In this document: positions 8,488-18,166 of the stretch, piece by piece
Numbering within the stretch: position 1 is the stretch's first letter
Layout: each line of letters starts with the position of its first letter
NCBI RefSeq assembly: GCF_011761355.1
Contig: NZ_JAASRW010000006.1
Coordinates: 434,001 to 498,000 of the forward strand
Source of the DNA: Paenibacillus lupini
GTDB lineage: Bacteria; Bacillota; Bacilli; Paenibacillales; Paenibacillaceae
Reading direction: 5' to 3'
DNA: 64,000 bases
Position numbers and translations under genes: made by a program
The notes under the pieces: generated by a model
Seen by the model: the letters and a program-made list of their open reading frames with translations, nothing else
What the model was told of the DNA's origin: nothing
Database searches by the model: none

Positions 8488-10074
8488 CTATTGTGCAGCC
8501 AAAAACGCATCGATCTGGCTTTGCAGCTCCGCTTGTACTTTATCAATACCTGCAGCTTTCAGCTGTGCAATCAGATCCGCTTGGCCTTTGTCGATATCTT
8601 TGATCAGGCCGTATTCGAGCGGAATCGCATAACGGAGCATAACATTGCCTACGTTAGCTACTTCGTTTTTCACGTTTGCATCGTTAAACACGAACGTCTC
8701 AAGCTTGAAGTGGAATACCTTTTGCTCCCAAGCTGTTGCAATAGCATCTGCTTCAGCTGGATACGATGCATCCATACGGTTCAGCGGGGAGTTCGAACCC
8801 CAGTTAGAGAAACCAGTGTAGTTAGGTGTACCAGGCAGAGCGTTAAATTTATCATCGCCTACTGGCTCATAGTTCGTACCAGCAATACCATACATGAACA
8901 GGTCATGGATTTCTTTATCATTTTGCAGCAGATCAAGCACCATCAGCGAGCGTTCTGCTTTCTTCGAAGTTGCATGAATCGCGAAACCGTTTTGTGTCGA
9001 GATTGCCGCGATTTTCTTGCTGTTAGGCGTCAGATCCGCAATCGCCAATTCAACTTCCGGCTGTTCACGTTTCAGTTCTGCAAGGTTCATCGCTACTGTA
9101 CCCAGGTTTTGAGCGTAAGAAGCGGTTTTGCCAGCTTTCATGTCCTGCCATACGTCATTTTTGTTACTCACAATGTTCTTGGACCAAGCACCATTGTCAG
9201 CCAGATCTTTGTAGTAAGTAAGAAGGGATTTGAATTCAGGTGTGTCATAAATGTTGAATACTTTACCTGTTGCATCATCCAGCTTGTAAGCAAGCGGCAT
9301 GCTGTAATCAACTAAGTTGAAGTCATTCGCCTGCTCAAGCAGGATTTGGTCAAGCTCATGCCATTTCCAGCCGTCAGCGCCTTTTGCATTAAAAGCGTTG
9401 ACGCCTTTTTCATTAGCAGCAATTGCCTTCAGATAGGCCGCATAAGTTTCTGGGCTGTTAACCGGCTCCAGGTTATACTTTTTGCGAAGATCTTCACGGA
9501 TTAGAACCGCTTTGTCTGTTACCTCAGGGTTATTGTTGGGTACCAGGTATTGCTTGCCGCCAACCTTGGACTGCTCCCAAGCTACTGCTGGCATTGCTTT
9601 CATCGAAAGCGGCATAAACTTATTCAGCATGTCGTCAGTCAGCTCCATGAAGCCGCCTTTTAGTGCCTGGTCATTATAGAACGCCCAGTTAGCTGTGTAA
9701 GCAATATCGAAATCTTCATTCGCTGCGAATTTCAAAGGATATTTCTGTGTCCAATCCGCCCAGTCAAGGAATTCAGCCTCAACGGTAGCGTTTACTTTTT
9801 CTTTCAGCTTTTTGTTTAATTCGCCGAATACAGTGTCATAATCAACCGGTTTGCCGCCAACCATCAGCATTTTAATTTTTAGTTCTTCTGATGTATCAAC
9901 TGCACCTGCATCAGCAGAAGCCGATGGAGCTGCCGATTCAGCAGCAGGCGATTGTGAAGCGTCTGCCGAGTTCGTGTTGTTATTACCATTGTTGTTGCTG
10001 CCGCATGCGCCTAGAACTGTAGCAGATAAGGCAAAAGTAGCAGCCAGCATCATGACCGATTTTTTGTTTGGCAT
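8488..10074 (-). CDS. Sugar ABC transporter lipoprotein, LplA/YtcQ type
   Basis: 528 residues. It has a lipoprotein signal with lipobox LGAC at about 21-24, followed by an Asn/Ser/Ala-rich tether to about residue 60 and a family-1 solute-binding fold (DYDTVFGELNKKLKEKVNA, FLDWADWTQKYPLKFA). The C-terminus (NWGSNSPLNRMDASYP onward) matches the DUF3502-type end of LplA proteins. It captures oligosaccharides outside the membrane for the two permeases encoded just upstream in the same operon. No ATPase gene is present; these systems commonly share a distant MsmX-type ATPase. Given the galactanase next door, galacto-oligosaccharides are the likely ligand (inference). Confidence 0.92.
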   Translation of the reverse strand: MPNKKSVMMLAATFALSATVLGACGSNNNGNNNTNSADASQSPAAESAAPSASADAGAVDTSEELKIKMLMVGGKPVDYDTVFGELNKKLKEKVNATVEAEFLDWADWTQKYPLKFAANEDFDIAYTANWAFYNDQALKGGFMELTDDMLNKFMPLSMKAMPAVAWEQSKVGGKQYLVPNNNPEVTDKAVLIREDLRKKYNLEPVNSPETYAAYLKAIAANEKGVNAFNAKGADGWKWHELDQILLEQANDFNLVDYSMPLAYKLDDATGKVFNIYDTPEFKSLLTYYKDLADNGAWSKNIVSNKNDVWQDMKAGKTASYAQNLGTVAMNLAELKREQPEVELAIADLTPNSKKIAAISTQNGFAIHATSKKAERSLMVLDLLQNDKEIHDLFMYGIAGTNYEPVGDDKFNALPGTPNYTGFSNWGSNSPLNRMDASYPAEADAIATAWEQKVFHFKLETFVFNDANVKNEVANVGNVMLRYAIPLEYGLIKDIDKGQADLIAQLKAAGIDKVQAELQSQIDAFLAAQ

Positions 10075-10126
10075 GTTTATCCCCCTAATAATGGTAGTAA
10101 TGTATGATAACCAGGTTACCCTGAGG

Positions 10127-11044
10127 TCATCCTTTCACTGCGCCAAGCGTAAGACCTTGCACGAAATAACGTTGAATGAATGGATAAGCGAGCAGGATTG
10201 GCCCTGTTGCAACAATCGTCATCGCCATCTTGAGGCTTTCTGTTGGAATGTTTGTCGTTACGACAGCACCAGATGCGATCATTGCTTTACGCATGCCATC
10301 CATGTTGCCAAGCATTTTGTACAAATAATATTGCAGCGGCATCAGCTTCTCATCACTGACAAACAGAAGCGCATTGTACCAGTCATTCCAATAAGCCAAA
10401 GCGATAAACAGGCCGATGGTGGCAAGTACAGGTTTGGACAGAGGCAGAATCAGCTGGACGAAAATGCGGAAGTCGCCTGCTCCGTCGATTTTGGCCGATT
10501 CGGTAATCGCTTCGGGAATGCTGCTCATAAATGTCTTCATCACGATAATATAGAACACGTTCAGCAGCATCGGGAGAATAAGGACGATTAATTTGTCTTT
10601 CAAATCCAAATACGTGACGATCAGCATATACCATGGAACCAGGCCTCCACTGAACAGTGTCGTAAAGAAGAAGAAGAAAGCAAATTGGTTACGCCATCTG
10701 AAATCTTTCCGTTGCAGGACGTAAGCTGTCATGGCGGTTATAAACAAACCAACCAGTGTACCAATTGCTGTCACGGCAAGCGTGACCCCATACGCCCGAA
10801 GCATCTGCTCCGGATATTTAAACAGCATGCTATAGGCCTCGGTAGACCAAGCAGCCGGTATGAGCTGATAACCTTTCTCCACGATGGAGCTTTCCTGCGA
10901 TAACGAGGACGATACCACAAGCAGGAAAGGAATAAAGCAAATGATGGCGAGCAGGCCAATAAACACATACCCGATAATCTTCAGCAGGATGATGTCCGCC
11001 TGTGGTTTGATACTATTTTTTGCCGTAGGGGCAATTGCACTCAT
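10127..11044 (-). CDS. Carbohydrate ABC permease, LplC/YtcP type
   Basis: 305 residues with six expected membrane segments. The EAA-type loop is ESAKIDGAGDFRIFVQLILPLSKPVLATIGLF, where the ATPase docks. The C-terminus PFIQRYFVQGLTLGAVKG is typical of YtcP-like permeases. It lies 84 bases downstream of the partner permease gene and 52 bases upstream of the binding-protein gene. The upstream gap carries an AT-rich hairpin leading into the ribosome site AGGAG. Confidence 0.93.
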   Translation of the reverse strand: MSAIAPTAKNSIKPQADIILLKIIGYVFIGLLAIICFIPFLLVVSSSLSQESSIVEKGYQLIPAAWSTEAYSMLFKYPEQMLRAYGVTLAVTAIGTLVGLFITAMTAYVLQRKDFRWRNQFAFFFFFTTLFSGGLVPWYMLIVTYLDLKDKLIVLILPMLLNVFYIIVMKTFMSSIPEAITESAKIDGAGDFRIFVQLILPLSKPVLATIGLFIALAYWNDWYNALLFVSDEKLMPLQYYLYKMLGNMDGMRKAMIASGAVVTTNIPTESLKMAMTIVATGPILLAYPFIQRYFVQGLTLGAVKG

Positions 11045-11052
11045 CGTAATCT

Positions 11053-11122
11053 CTCCTAAAAAGAATAGTCACACAAATAGCCTTCGATCGGATATTTGTG
11101 ATAATTCTTGCTTCGTAAGCAT
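11053..11122 (-). promoter_or_regulatory. Hairpin leader before the second permease gene (module copy B)
   Basis: AAGAAT (11061-11066) pairs with ATTCTT (11104-11109), and CACAAATA (11072-11079) pairs with TATTTGTG (11093-11100). On the minus strand it runs ATGCTTACGAAG, then the hairpin, then TTTTTAGGAG of the permease gene. It closely parallels the module at 8188-8260. Being inside the operon, it may tune termination or the relative amounts of the two permeases. Confidence 0.6.
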
Positions 11123-11128
11123 GTGCTT

Positions 11129-12049
11129 TTAGAACAAAGCATGATCTTTGTCATATTTGCGTACCGCATAGTTTGCCAGCAAGATCGTTGCAAAGCCAAG
11201 CACGGACTGATAGAAGCCTGCAGCAGCCGATAAGCCGATTTCGTTCGAGGTCGTAAGCGAACGGAATACGAAGGTATCAATGACATCGGTCGAGGAGAAC
11301 AACAACCCGTTGTTACCGACCATATTGTAGAACATCCCGAAATCGCCTCTGAATATATTGCCCACTGCAAGCAGCACCAGAATAATTACGGTAGGGAACA
11401 GATTCGGTAAAGTAATATGCAAGATGCGCTGGAACACGTTTGCTCCGTCAATCTCAGCGGCTTCGTACATCTCGTTGTCAATTCCCGTTATTGCCGCCAG
11501 ATACATAACTGAGCCGTAACCAAGCGTTTTCCAAGCGGATACAAGCACCAGAATAACCGGCCAGTACGAAGGCGTGTTGTAAATATCAACTGGTTCAAGT
11601 CCAAGTCCCTTCAGCATCACGTTCAGCGTACCAACATCGTAGTTGAACAGGTTATATGCAATCGCTCCTACGACAACCCATGAAATAAAGTAGGGCAGGA
11701 ACAGCATCGTTTGTGTAAACTTGCGGAACCATTTGCCCACTGCTTCAAACAGCAGAATCGCAGCCGCAATCTGAAGTAAGTTATTCACGATAATAAAAGC
11801 GATATTATACAGCGCTGTATTTCTCGTTACCATCCAAGCATTACCTGACTCGAAGAAAAAGCGGAAGTTACTGATCCCGTTCCACGGACTTCCGAAGATG
11901 CCTCCCGTGTTGTTGTATTGTTTGAATGCGAGCACAATGCCGGCCATTGGGATGTAAGCGAACAGTATAAAAAAGATTACTGCTGGCGCGAGCATGAGCA
12001 GCAGCGTTCTGTTCTGGAGGGCGTAGCCCCAAAATCCGCGTTGCTTCAT
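11129..12049 (-). CDS. ABC permease, LplB/YteP type
   Basis: 306 residues with about six membrane segments. The N-terminus MKQRGFWGYALQNRTLLLMLAPAVIFFILFAY and the docking loop EAAEIDGANVFQRILHITLPNLFPT are standard for LplB-like permeases. It is the first gene of the transporter operon, with a strong GGAGGAG ribosome site. It pairs with the YtcP-type permease next in line to form the membrane channel for the oligosaccharide importer. The upstream gap (12050-12190) should hold the promoter, presumably activated by the YesN-type regulator encoded just before. Confidence 0.93.
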   Translation of the reverse strand: MKQRGFWGYALQNRTLLLMLAPAVIFFILFAYIPMAGIVLAFKQYNNTGGIFGSPWNGISNFRFFFESGNAWMVTRNTALYNIAFIIVNNLLQIAAAILLFEAVGKWFRKFTQTMLFLPYFISWVVVGAIAYNLFNYDVGTLNVMLKGLGLEPVDIYNTPSYWPVILVLVSAWKTLGYGSVMYLAAITGIDNEMYEAAEIDGANVFQRILHITLPNLFPTVIILVLLAVGNIFRGDFGMFYNMVGNNGLLFSSTDVIDTFVFRSLTTSNEIGLSAAAGFYQSVLGFATILLANYAVRKYDKDHALF

Positions 12050-12194
12050 TCGAATTCTCCTCCTGTATGATCTCTCTCTCGTATAAGTTAATTATATAAA
12101 TCACACAGGCACTCCAAAATTAAGCCAAACTACAAAAAGTAATACTTAATCTACGATTCGTTTAAGAAAGTTTAGTTTATAGCCGGTCAAAAAG

Positions 12195-12233
12195 AAAAAC
12201 CTGCAGGCTCGAAAAAAAGAGACCGCAGGCTTT
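12195..12233 (-). terminator. Terminator after the YesMN pair
   Basis: An imperfect stem pairs the CCTGCAGGCTC region with GAGACCGCAGGC; on the minus strand it ends in GCAGGTTTTTCTTTTTG. It separates the two-component genes from the transporter operon. Confidence 0.65.
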
Positions 12234-12252
12234 TGAATTAAGATCAAACGGA

Positions 12253-13803
12253 CTAAATTTTATGCTTCTTCCGGTATTCTCCTGGTGTCATTCCTGTAAA
12301 TTGCTTAAACTGCCGATTGAAATAAATGATGTTCTTGTAGCCAACACGCTCTGCAATCTCATACACCTTCAGGCAAGGATCAGCGAGCAGCTCCCGGACT
12401 CGGTCCATCCGCCGCTCATTCAGCCAATCGCTGAACAAGATGCCAATCTCCTCTTTGAACAAGGTGCTCAAGTAATTGGGTGTAAAATCAAAATGAGCCG
12501 CCACTTCCTTAAGGGTAGTCTTCTGCTCTAACCGTTCATCAACAAAGGTCATAATATTATCGAATAACTTGCGTTTTTGTTTCTGCCGTTTGACATATAA
12601 GAGCTCCGATAGCTCGAAAAATCTTCTTCTCAGCCAGGATAAAATATCATCAATCGTCTCGAACTGGAAAAGAACCTGTGCATCCCATTTGAGCAGCTCA
12701 TACAAATTCTCATTCTGCTGCAACAAATCTGCATGCAGCTTTGAGGTAATACGAATGATTAGATTGTAGGCATATTGTTTTTGGTTTACAATCTCATTCT
12801 TATCAAACAGCTGGAGAAGCCTGTCATCAATGGCAACAAGATCATATTCTAAAATAGCCAAAAGCATCTGCTCAACATTAGCTTCAATATTGGGCTCCAG
12901 CTTATCCTCTCTTGCTGTTCCTGACACATCCTTAATCAATCGGTTCTTGCCTACCAGCCATTTCGCACTAAGTGCGGCCTGCGCCTGACGATACGATTCA
13001 CGAAGCTCCTCGATATCCCGGGCAGAGCTGCCTGCTCCGACAGTTATCGTAACCGGGAAGTTCTGCCGAACCTCCTCTACAAGCTCCTCCAGCATCGAGG
13101 TAAACCGTTCATCCGAGATCGGAGACAGGATAACAATCCGTTGATCGTGACTTGCGAGTACCGTCCCACCATTATTATCGAGAGCAAAATGTTCAACAAA
13201 GGAGGAAATGCTGCGGATCTGGCTGCGCCGCTCCTGCTCAGGAATTTTCCATTCCACATCATCGATTTCAATAACAGCCGCGGCTGCTCCATATTGCAGC
13301 AAAGTAGTCAAGAACGGTGCAATATGCTCACGTTCATGTTCCTCCGAGGCATCCGCGAGCCAGCGAAGCAGAAGCTCCCGATTCACTAGTGATAAGGCTT
13401 CCGATACAATGGTATGCCGCTTGCGTTCCTTCTCAACCTGTGAACAAACGGTTTCCAGCATGTCCTGCAGCTCTTGATCCTTAACAGGCTTGAGCAAATA
13501 ACCAGAAGCGTTCATCTGAATCGCTTCCTTTGCGTAGCCGAAGTCCTCATGACCACTGATAAAAACAATCTGAACATGAGGGTTCAGCTCTTTCGCCTTC
13601 CGTGCGAACTCCATTCCCGACATAATCGGCATCCGAATATCCGATAAAATGACATCAATCCGTTCATCTTCCATCAGCTTTAAGGCGTTAAAACCACTGC
13701 TAGCCGTTCCCACGACCTGCAAAGGCAGCGGACTGCCAACCACTCTGCGCCGCAGCCACTCCAAATCAACTGCTTCATCATCCACTAATAATACCGTTAT
13801 CAT
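12253..13803 (-). CDS. YesN-type response regulator (REC plus AraC domain)
   Basis: 516 residues. The receiver domain (1-120) has acidic residues in LLVDDEAVDLEW, phosphoacceptor Asp in DVILSDIRMPIMSG and Lys in GYLLKPVKDQE. The long middle region probably mediates dimerisation. The C-terminal AraC/XylS DNA-binding domain (last 100 residues) includes FDFTPNYLSTLFKEEIGILFSDWLNERRM and the second helix-turn-helix ending FNRQFKQFTGMTPGEYRKKHK. Its start overlaps the kinase stop by four bases (ATGA), so translation is coupled. It most likely activates the transporter and galactanase genes immediately downstream, as is usual for YesMN pairs beside LplABC-type operons. Confidence 0.93.
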   Translation of the reverse strand: MITVLLVDDEAVDLEWLRRRVVGSPLPLQVVGTASSGFNALKLMEDERIDVILSDIRMPIMSGMEFARKAKELNPHVQIVFISGHEDFGYAKEAIQMNASGYLLKPVKDQELQDMLETVCSQVEKERKRHTIVSEALSLVNRELLLRWLADASEEHEREHIAPFLTTLLQYGAAAAVIEIDDVEWKIPEQERRSQIRSISSFVEHFALDNNGGTVLASHDQRIVILSPISDERFTSMLEELVEEVRQNFPVTITVGAGSSARDIEELRESYRQAQAALSAKWLVGKNRLIKDVSGTAREDKLEPNIEANVEQMLLAILEYDLVAIDDRLLQLFDKNEIVNQKQYAYNLIIRITSKLHADLLQQNENLYELLKWDAQVLFQFETIDDILSWLRRRFFELSELLYVKRQKQKRKLFDNIMTFVDERLEQKTTLKEVAAHFDFTPNYLSTLFKEEIGILFSDWLNERRMDRVRELLADPCLKVYEIAERVGYKNIIYFNRQFKQFTGMTPGEYRKKHKI

Positions 13804-15575
13804 GCCAGATGCCTCCTCTGCTCTTCCTCATATGCTGTACCTTGCTTATCGATTGGGAGCAGGATCCGGACCGTTGTTCCTCCGCCAAATACACTTCCGA
13901 TCTCTATGCCATATTCATCGCCATATCTCAGCTTAATACGATCATCCACGTTACGGATACCATATCCTCCCGTTTGACCAGGCTGGGCAAGCACAGCCTT
14001 TAACACATCCGGTTTCATGCCGATACCCGTATCGATTACCTTCAGCTCTACTTTATTACCAACCGCTCTGCCGCTGATACGAATAGCGATATGCTCACCA
14101 AACCAAGCATGCTTAAAGATATTTTCCACAAAAGGCTGCAGGATCAGCTTAATGACCTTGCAGTCTTCTAGCTCCCGCTCCATATCAACATGCACATCAA
14201 ATCTCCCTGCATACTTAATACGCTGAATGTCCAGATACGACTCTACCTGCTCGAGTTCCTTAGACAGTGGGATAAAGACATGCCCATCATTAAGCGTCAG
14301 CCGGTAAAACTTCGCCAGCCCTTCGACCATCCCCGTCACCTTCTCCGTCTCCGACAGATTCGCAAGACTACCAATGGTCGATAAGGTATTGTACAAGAAA
14401 TGCGGATTAATCTGCGCCTGAAGCGCCTCAAGCTCCGCTTGTTTTTTCTGAATGCCTTCGACATACACCTTCTTGATCAAATCTTGAATGTTCTCTGCCA
14501 TATCATTAAAAGCTCCAGCAATATGAACAAATTCGTCATTGCCGCTAAAACGGAGACGTTTCTGGAAGCTTCCTTGCTGGAAGGAGCGGAGGAACGTAAC
14601 GATCCGACGCATTTTCCGGCCTGACAATCTAGCTACAAGGAATCCGATGAGCGACATGACAAGAAAGCTGATGAAGCATACCGAGAAGATAACACCGCGC
14701 AGCTTGGCCGCATCCTTGCTCAGATAAGTACGTGGCACCAGCGTCTCGATCACGAGACTGGTGTTAGGAATTTTATTTTCCAGAACGAGATAAGTCGCAT
14801 CATCCTCTGTCAATCTGGAACCCTCTGCTGCATCTTTCTCCTTCCCATTGTCGCCTCGCTGGAACATAACCGTGTTCGAGCTTGTATCCAGCAGCCGCAG
14901 GATGAGCCCTTCTTCGGTTGGAAACGCTTTAAAATCACCTAATAAATCATCCAGCCTTGTCGTGATACGGACATAGCCAATAATCGTCTTATAGTCGTTG
15001 TAAGATACGAGCTTCCGGAAATGCGAGATATTGTTGAGACTTTGATCCGTATCGACCTGCAGCCATATGTTATCTCGGTCCGAATCCTCGATGGCGTTGA
15101 ACCACGACCTGTCCGTAATTTCGCTGTATGGCAAAATATAATAGTCGCTGTCCTTAATCTCCTCGTACATGCTGTCCCCGTCAACCTCGTTCAGATATCC
15201 GTTTGTCGTATAGACAAGGAGCCGGATATGATTGCCGTACAAATGCAGCGGTGCCTGAATCTGTGGAACAATCTCATCGAGCATCGTCAAATACGTTTGG
15301 AACGGGTCGCCTTTCTTCTGCAAAGCTCGTTGAAAAGAGAGACTTCCAAACAACGTATCCGACATCCGCTGAATCTCATCCAGCTGGTAGCTGAGGTTAT
15401 TTTCCGTCTGCTGCATCGCCGTCTTTATATTCGTCTCTGCCATTTCCGTACGGGACTGCACAAGCATCGTATACGAGAAATAGCCAATCACGGCATCTGT
15501 AATTAAGACAAGCAGCAGGTAGGAAATCATCATTTTGTACGTAAAAGGCATAAACGTTCTCATCCGCTTGTCCAT
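13800..15575 (-). CDS. YesM-type sensor histidine kinase
   Basis: 591 residues. A membrane segment (about 14-36), a large extracellular sensor (about 37-290), a second membrane segment (VIFSVCFISFLVMSLIGFLVA), a HAMP domain, then the HisK-type phosphoacceptor LQAQINPHFLYNTLSTIGSLA and an ATPase domain with VIDTGIGM and GGYGIRNVDDRIKLRYG. This is the standard YesM/LytS-like layout for sensing extracellular sugars. It is first in a two-gene unit with the overlapping response regulator gene. The probable signal is a galactan breakdown product bound directly or through the binding protein (inference). Confidence 0.93.
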   Translation of the reverse strand: MDKRMRTFMPFTYKMMISYLLLVLITDAVIGYFSYTMLVQSRTEMAETNIKTAMQQTENNLSYQLDEIQRMSDTLFGSLSFQRALQKKGDPFQTYLTMLDEIVPQIQAPLHLYGNHIRLLVYTTNGYLNEVDGDSMYEEIKDSDYYILPYSEITDRSWFNAIEDSDRDNIWLQVDTDQSLNNISHFRKLVSYNDYKTIIGYVRITTRLDDLLGDFKAFPTEEGLILRLLDTSSNTVMFQRGDNGKEKDAAEGSRLTEDDATYLVLENKIPNTSLVIETLVPRTYLSKDAAKLRGVIFSVCFISFLVMSLIGFLVARLSGRKMRRIVTFLRSFQQGSFQKRLRFSGNDEFVHIAGAFNDMAENIQDLIKKVYVEGIQKKQAELEALQAQINPHFLYNTLSTIGSLANLSETEKVTGMVEGLAKFYRLTLNDGHVFIPLSKELEQVESYLDIQRIKYAGRFDVHVDMERELEDCKVIKLILQPFVENIFKHAWFGEHIAIRISGRAVGNKVELKVIDTGIGMKPDVLKAVLAQPGQTGGYGIRNVDDRIKLRYGDEYGIEIGSVFGGGTTVRILLPIDKQGTAYEEEQRRHLA

Positions 15576-15670
15576 GGTGCGGCGGCCCTCCTGGTCTTAT
15601 CGTCAATTATTAGGCAAATCATAAACGAATTCTTCGAATAAATAAATAGGAGATTACTTGAACCGGGAGG

Positions 15671-15701
15671 GCATATCCACTAGTGGCATAGGCATACAAA
15701 T
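15671..15701 (+). promoter_or_regulatory. Candidate SigE-type promoter of spoVR
   Basis: GCATATC (15671-15677) and CATACAAAT (15693-15701), 15 bases apart, resemble the -35 and -10 elements recognised by the mother-cell factor SigE. They lie 40 bases upstream of spoVR, whose family is expressed during sporulation. The match is from memory of the consensus. Confidence 0.45.
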
Positions 15702-15740
15702 GGTATGAACGGTATTTATTAAGTACGGGGGGATAGCGGA

Positions 15741-17177
15741 ATGAATCAGGATGAGATCCGTGCACTAGAACGAGCTATTGATGAAATCACAGAAATCGCG
15801 CAAGGTTTTGGGCTCGATTTTTACCCTATGCGTTATGAGATTTGTCCGGCGGACATCATTTACACGTTTGGCGCTTACGGTATGCCGACACGCTTCAGTC
15901 ACTGGAGCTTTGGGAAAACGTTCAATAAAATGAAAATGCAATACGACTTCGGTCTAAGCAAAATATACGAGCTGGTTATTAACTCGAACCCTTGTTACGC
16001 CTTCCTGCTCCAGGGTAACTCGCTTATTCAGAACAAGCTGATCGTCGCTCACGTTCTTGCCCACTGTGATTTCTTCAAGAATAATGCCCGTTTCAGCGCA
16101 ACAAACCGCAATATGGTCGAAAGTATGTCTGCTACAGCCGATCGCATCTCCCAATACGAGATGGATTACGGTACGGAGGCCGTCGAGAAATTCATTGATG
16201 CCGTTCTTGCTATTCAAGAGCATGTTGATCCTACCATTATTAAGCCATACCAACTCGATAAGTCCCGCTATATTGAATTGCTGACCAAGGAGAAATCACG
16301 TTCATCGAAGCTGTCCGCCAAATCGGATTACGAAGATCTCTGGTCCCTTGAAGCGGCCGAGGATTCCGACGGCGCATCAGGTCCCGCTCTCACCCAATTC
16401 CCGCCAGAGCCTGAGAAGGATCTGATCTGGTTCATTGAGGAATTCTCGCCAAAGCTTGAGCCCTGGCAGCGCGATATCATGTCCATGCTGCGCGACGAGA
16501 TGCTCTACTTCTGGCCGCAGATTGAGACGAAGATTATGAATGAAGGCTGGGCTTCGTATTGGCATCAGCGTATTATCCGCGAATTGCCGCTCACGAGCGA
16601 TGAGACCATTGAGTTCGCCAAGCTGAACTCCTCAGTTGTAGTCCCTTCAAAACATAGTCTTAATCCCTATTATCTAGGTCTGAAGATCTTTGAGGATATC
16701 GAGAAACGTTGGGATAATCCTACGAAAGAGGAACAAGCACGCTTCGGTCGTGTACCAGGCAAAGGCCGTGAGAAAATATTCGAAGTCCGTGAATTTGATT
16801 CGGATATCTCCTTCCTCCGCAACTACTTGACGAAGAACCTGGTGGATGAGCTTGATCTTTATATTTTCGAAAAGAAAGGTCCTGAGTGGAAAATCACCGA
16901 TAAATCCTGGGAAAACATCCGTGAGCAGCTCGTCTATTCTAAGGTAAACGGCGGCTTCCCAAGCCTCGTTGTAACGGACGGCGACTTCAACCGGGTTGGC
17001 GAGCTTTATATGAAGCATAACTATGAGGGAACGGAGCTTGACCTCAAGTATGTCGAGCGCACCCTCCCTTATGTGGTTCAACTATGGGGCAAAAATGTCC
17101 ATCTGGAAACGGTTGTCGAAGACAAAAAGATTGTGTTCAGCTGCGATGGGAAAAAGACGAGTCGGAAGTTTGTGTAA
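15741..17177 (+). CDS. spoVR: SpoVR family protein
   Basis: 478 residues, full length for the SpoVR family, which is needed for normal spore cortex formation in Bacillus and is found with PrkA in many bacteria. Recognisable blocks are YEICPADIIYTFGAYGMPTRF near the N-terminus, NVLAHCDFFKNN-like (VLAHCDFFKNNARF) and the conserved GWASYWHQRI segment. The C-terminal part HNYEGTELDLKYVERTLPYVVQLW is also typical. Biochemical activity is not established. A GGGGGGA ribosome site precedes the ATG. It is monocistronic with a strong terminator. prkA lies 9 kb away; the usual third partner YhbH is not in the window. Confidence 0.95.
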   Translation: MNQDEIRALERAIDEITEIAQGFGLDFYPMRYEICPADIIYTFGAYGMPTRFSHWSFGKTFNKMKMQYDFGLSKIYELVINSNPCYAFLLQGNSLIQNKLIVAHVLAHCDFFKNNARFSATNRNMVESMSATADRISQYEMDYGTEAVEKFIDAVLAIQEHVDPTIIKPYQLDKSRYIELLTKEKSRSSKLSAKSDYEDLWSLEAAEDSDGASGPALTQFPPEPEKDLIWFIEEFSPKLEPWQRDIMSMLRDEMLYFWPQIETKIMNEGWASYWHQRIIRELPLTSDETIEFAKLNSSVVVPSKHSLNPYYLGLKIFEDIEKRWDNPTKEEQARFGRVPGKGREKIFEVREFDSDISFLRNYLTKNLVDELDLYIFEKKGPEWKITDKSWENIREQLVYSKVNGGFPSLVVTDGDFNRVGELYMKHNYEGTELDLKYVERTLPYVVQLWGKNVHLETVVEDKKIVFSCDGKKTSRKFV

Positions 17178-17196
17178 TCCGATTATGAAGAAATGC

Positions 17197-17242
17197 AAAA
17201 GACCGGAAAGAGCAGCTTTGGCTGCTACTTCCGGTCTTTTTC
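17197..17242. terminator. Bidirectional terminator spoVR / YheC-type gene
   Basis: AAAAGACCGGAA (17197-17208) pairs with TTCCGGTCTTTT, with an inner stem AGCAGC/GCTGCT. T runs are present on both strands, serving the convergent genes. Confidence 0.9.
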
Positions 17243-17255
17243 GCATCGAGCTAAA

Positions 17256-18035
17256 TTACGCATCCTTCCTACCGTAACTCTTCGCGAACTCTTTCATCTT
17301 CTTATAGGCCTTTGGATCAAGCCATTTCATCGGATAAAATTGCGGATGGTTCGAGTTCACTTCAATGACCCATAACTTTTGATTACGGTCATAAGCAAAA
17401 TCGATTCCCATCTCATGCATCCCCTCGCGTTTGCTGCTGAGATGCTCTGCGATCTTAAGGGACATCGATTTCAAATCGGCTAACCGCTTCGAAGTTGTTG
17501 CCTCTGATTTCCCTTGTTGTTTCCCTAGCTTCTCCATCGTGTACAGCTTACCGCCTTGATAATAGTTGGTCACTATCTTCTTTGATGCACCTACTTTAAC
17601 GGAGTAACAATTCACTGTCCATGGTCCGTCCGGCTTACGCTGCACCATCACCCGGATATCGTAAGCTCTGCCGTTTACCCTATCAAGCTTGATGCCTTTT
17701 TGGATAATAAGCTTTTTTTCCGACTTCTTGTTTATATAATCGTAGACCGCTGAAGCCGTATCCAAATGATGGCTTAATTGCTTCTTCTTCACGATATGCT
17801 TGACCGTATAGCCGGAGCCTTCCGACTTCTTTACTTTAAAAATCCCCATCCCTTGCGAGCCGGAATCCGGCTTTACATAGATGGAAGAGTGGCTTGCTAG
17901 CATCGATTCCATATGTTCGCGGCTGAACGAAACGGTATGAGGAACGAGCTCTTTTAACGTTTTATGCGAATTCAAATACCGGCACACCTTAAGCTTCCCA
18001 TATATACTGCGACTGTTATATTTTTTATCGTACAT
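17256..18035 (-). CDS. YheC/YheD-type spore-coat-associated ATP-grasp protein
   Basis: About 259 residues from the ATG at 18035, nine bases after GGAGG; an ATG at 18044 is also possible. ATP-grasp features include VKPDSGSQGMGIFKVKK, where the lysine and glycine loop bind ATP, IIQKGIKLDRVNGRAYDIRVMVQR, and the metal-binding end MGIDFAYDRNQKLWVIEVNSNHPQF. Proteins of this type (YheC/YheD) are associated with the endospore coat in Bacillus; their ligase substrate is unknown. It is shorter than YheC/YheD because it lacks their N-terminal domain. It stands alone, convergent with spoVR. Confidence 0.88.
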   Translation of the reverse strand: MYDKKYNSRSIYGKLKVCRYLNSHKTLKELVPHTVSFSREHMESMLASHSSIYVKPDSGSQGMGIFKVKKSEGSGYTVKHIVKKKQLSHHLDTASAVYDYINKKSEKKLIIQKGIKLDRVNGRAYDIRVMVQRKPDGPWTVNCYSVKVGASKKIVTNYYQGGKLYTMEKLGKQQGKSEATTSKRLADLKSMSLKIAEHLSSKREGMHEMGIDFAYDRNQKLWVIEVNSNHPQFYPMKWLDPKAYKKMKEFAKSYGRKDA

Positions 18036-18166
18036 TGCATTCACCCTCCAATGCAGTGTATGAACCGCCGCCTTCTACTACTTGTGCTTATGTGGATAGG
18101 CCTGCACACATCTGCAACTAATTGCGGAATGGACCCGTTACTTAATTAACAGGAGAGTGGTGTAAG

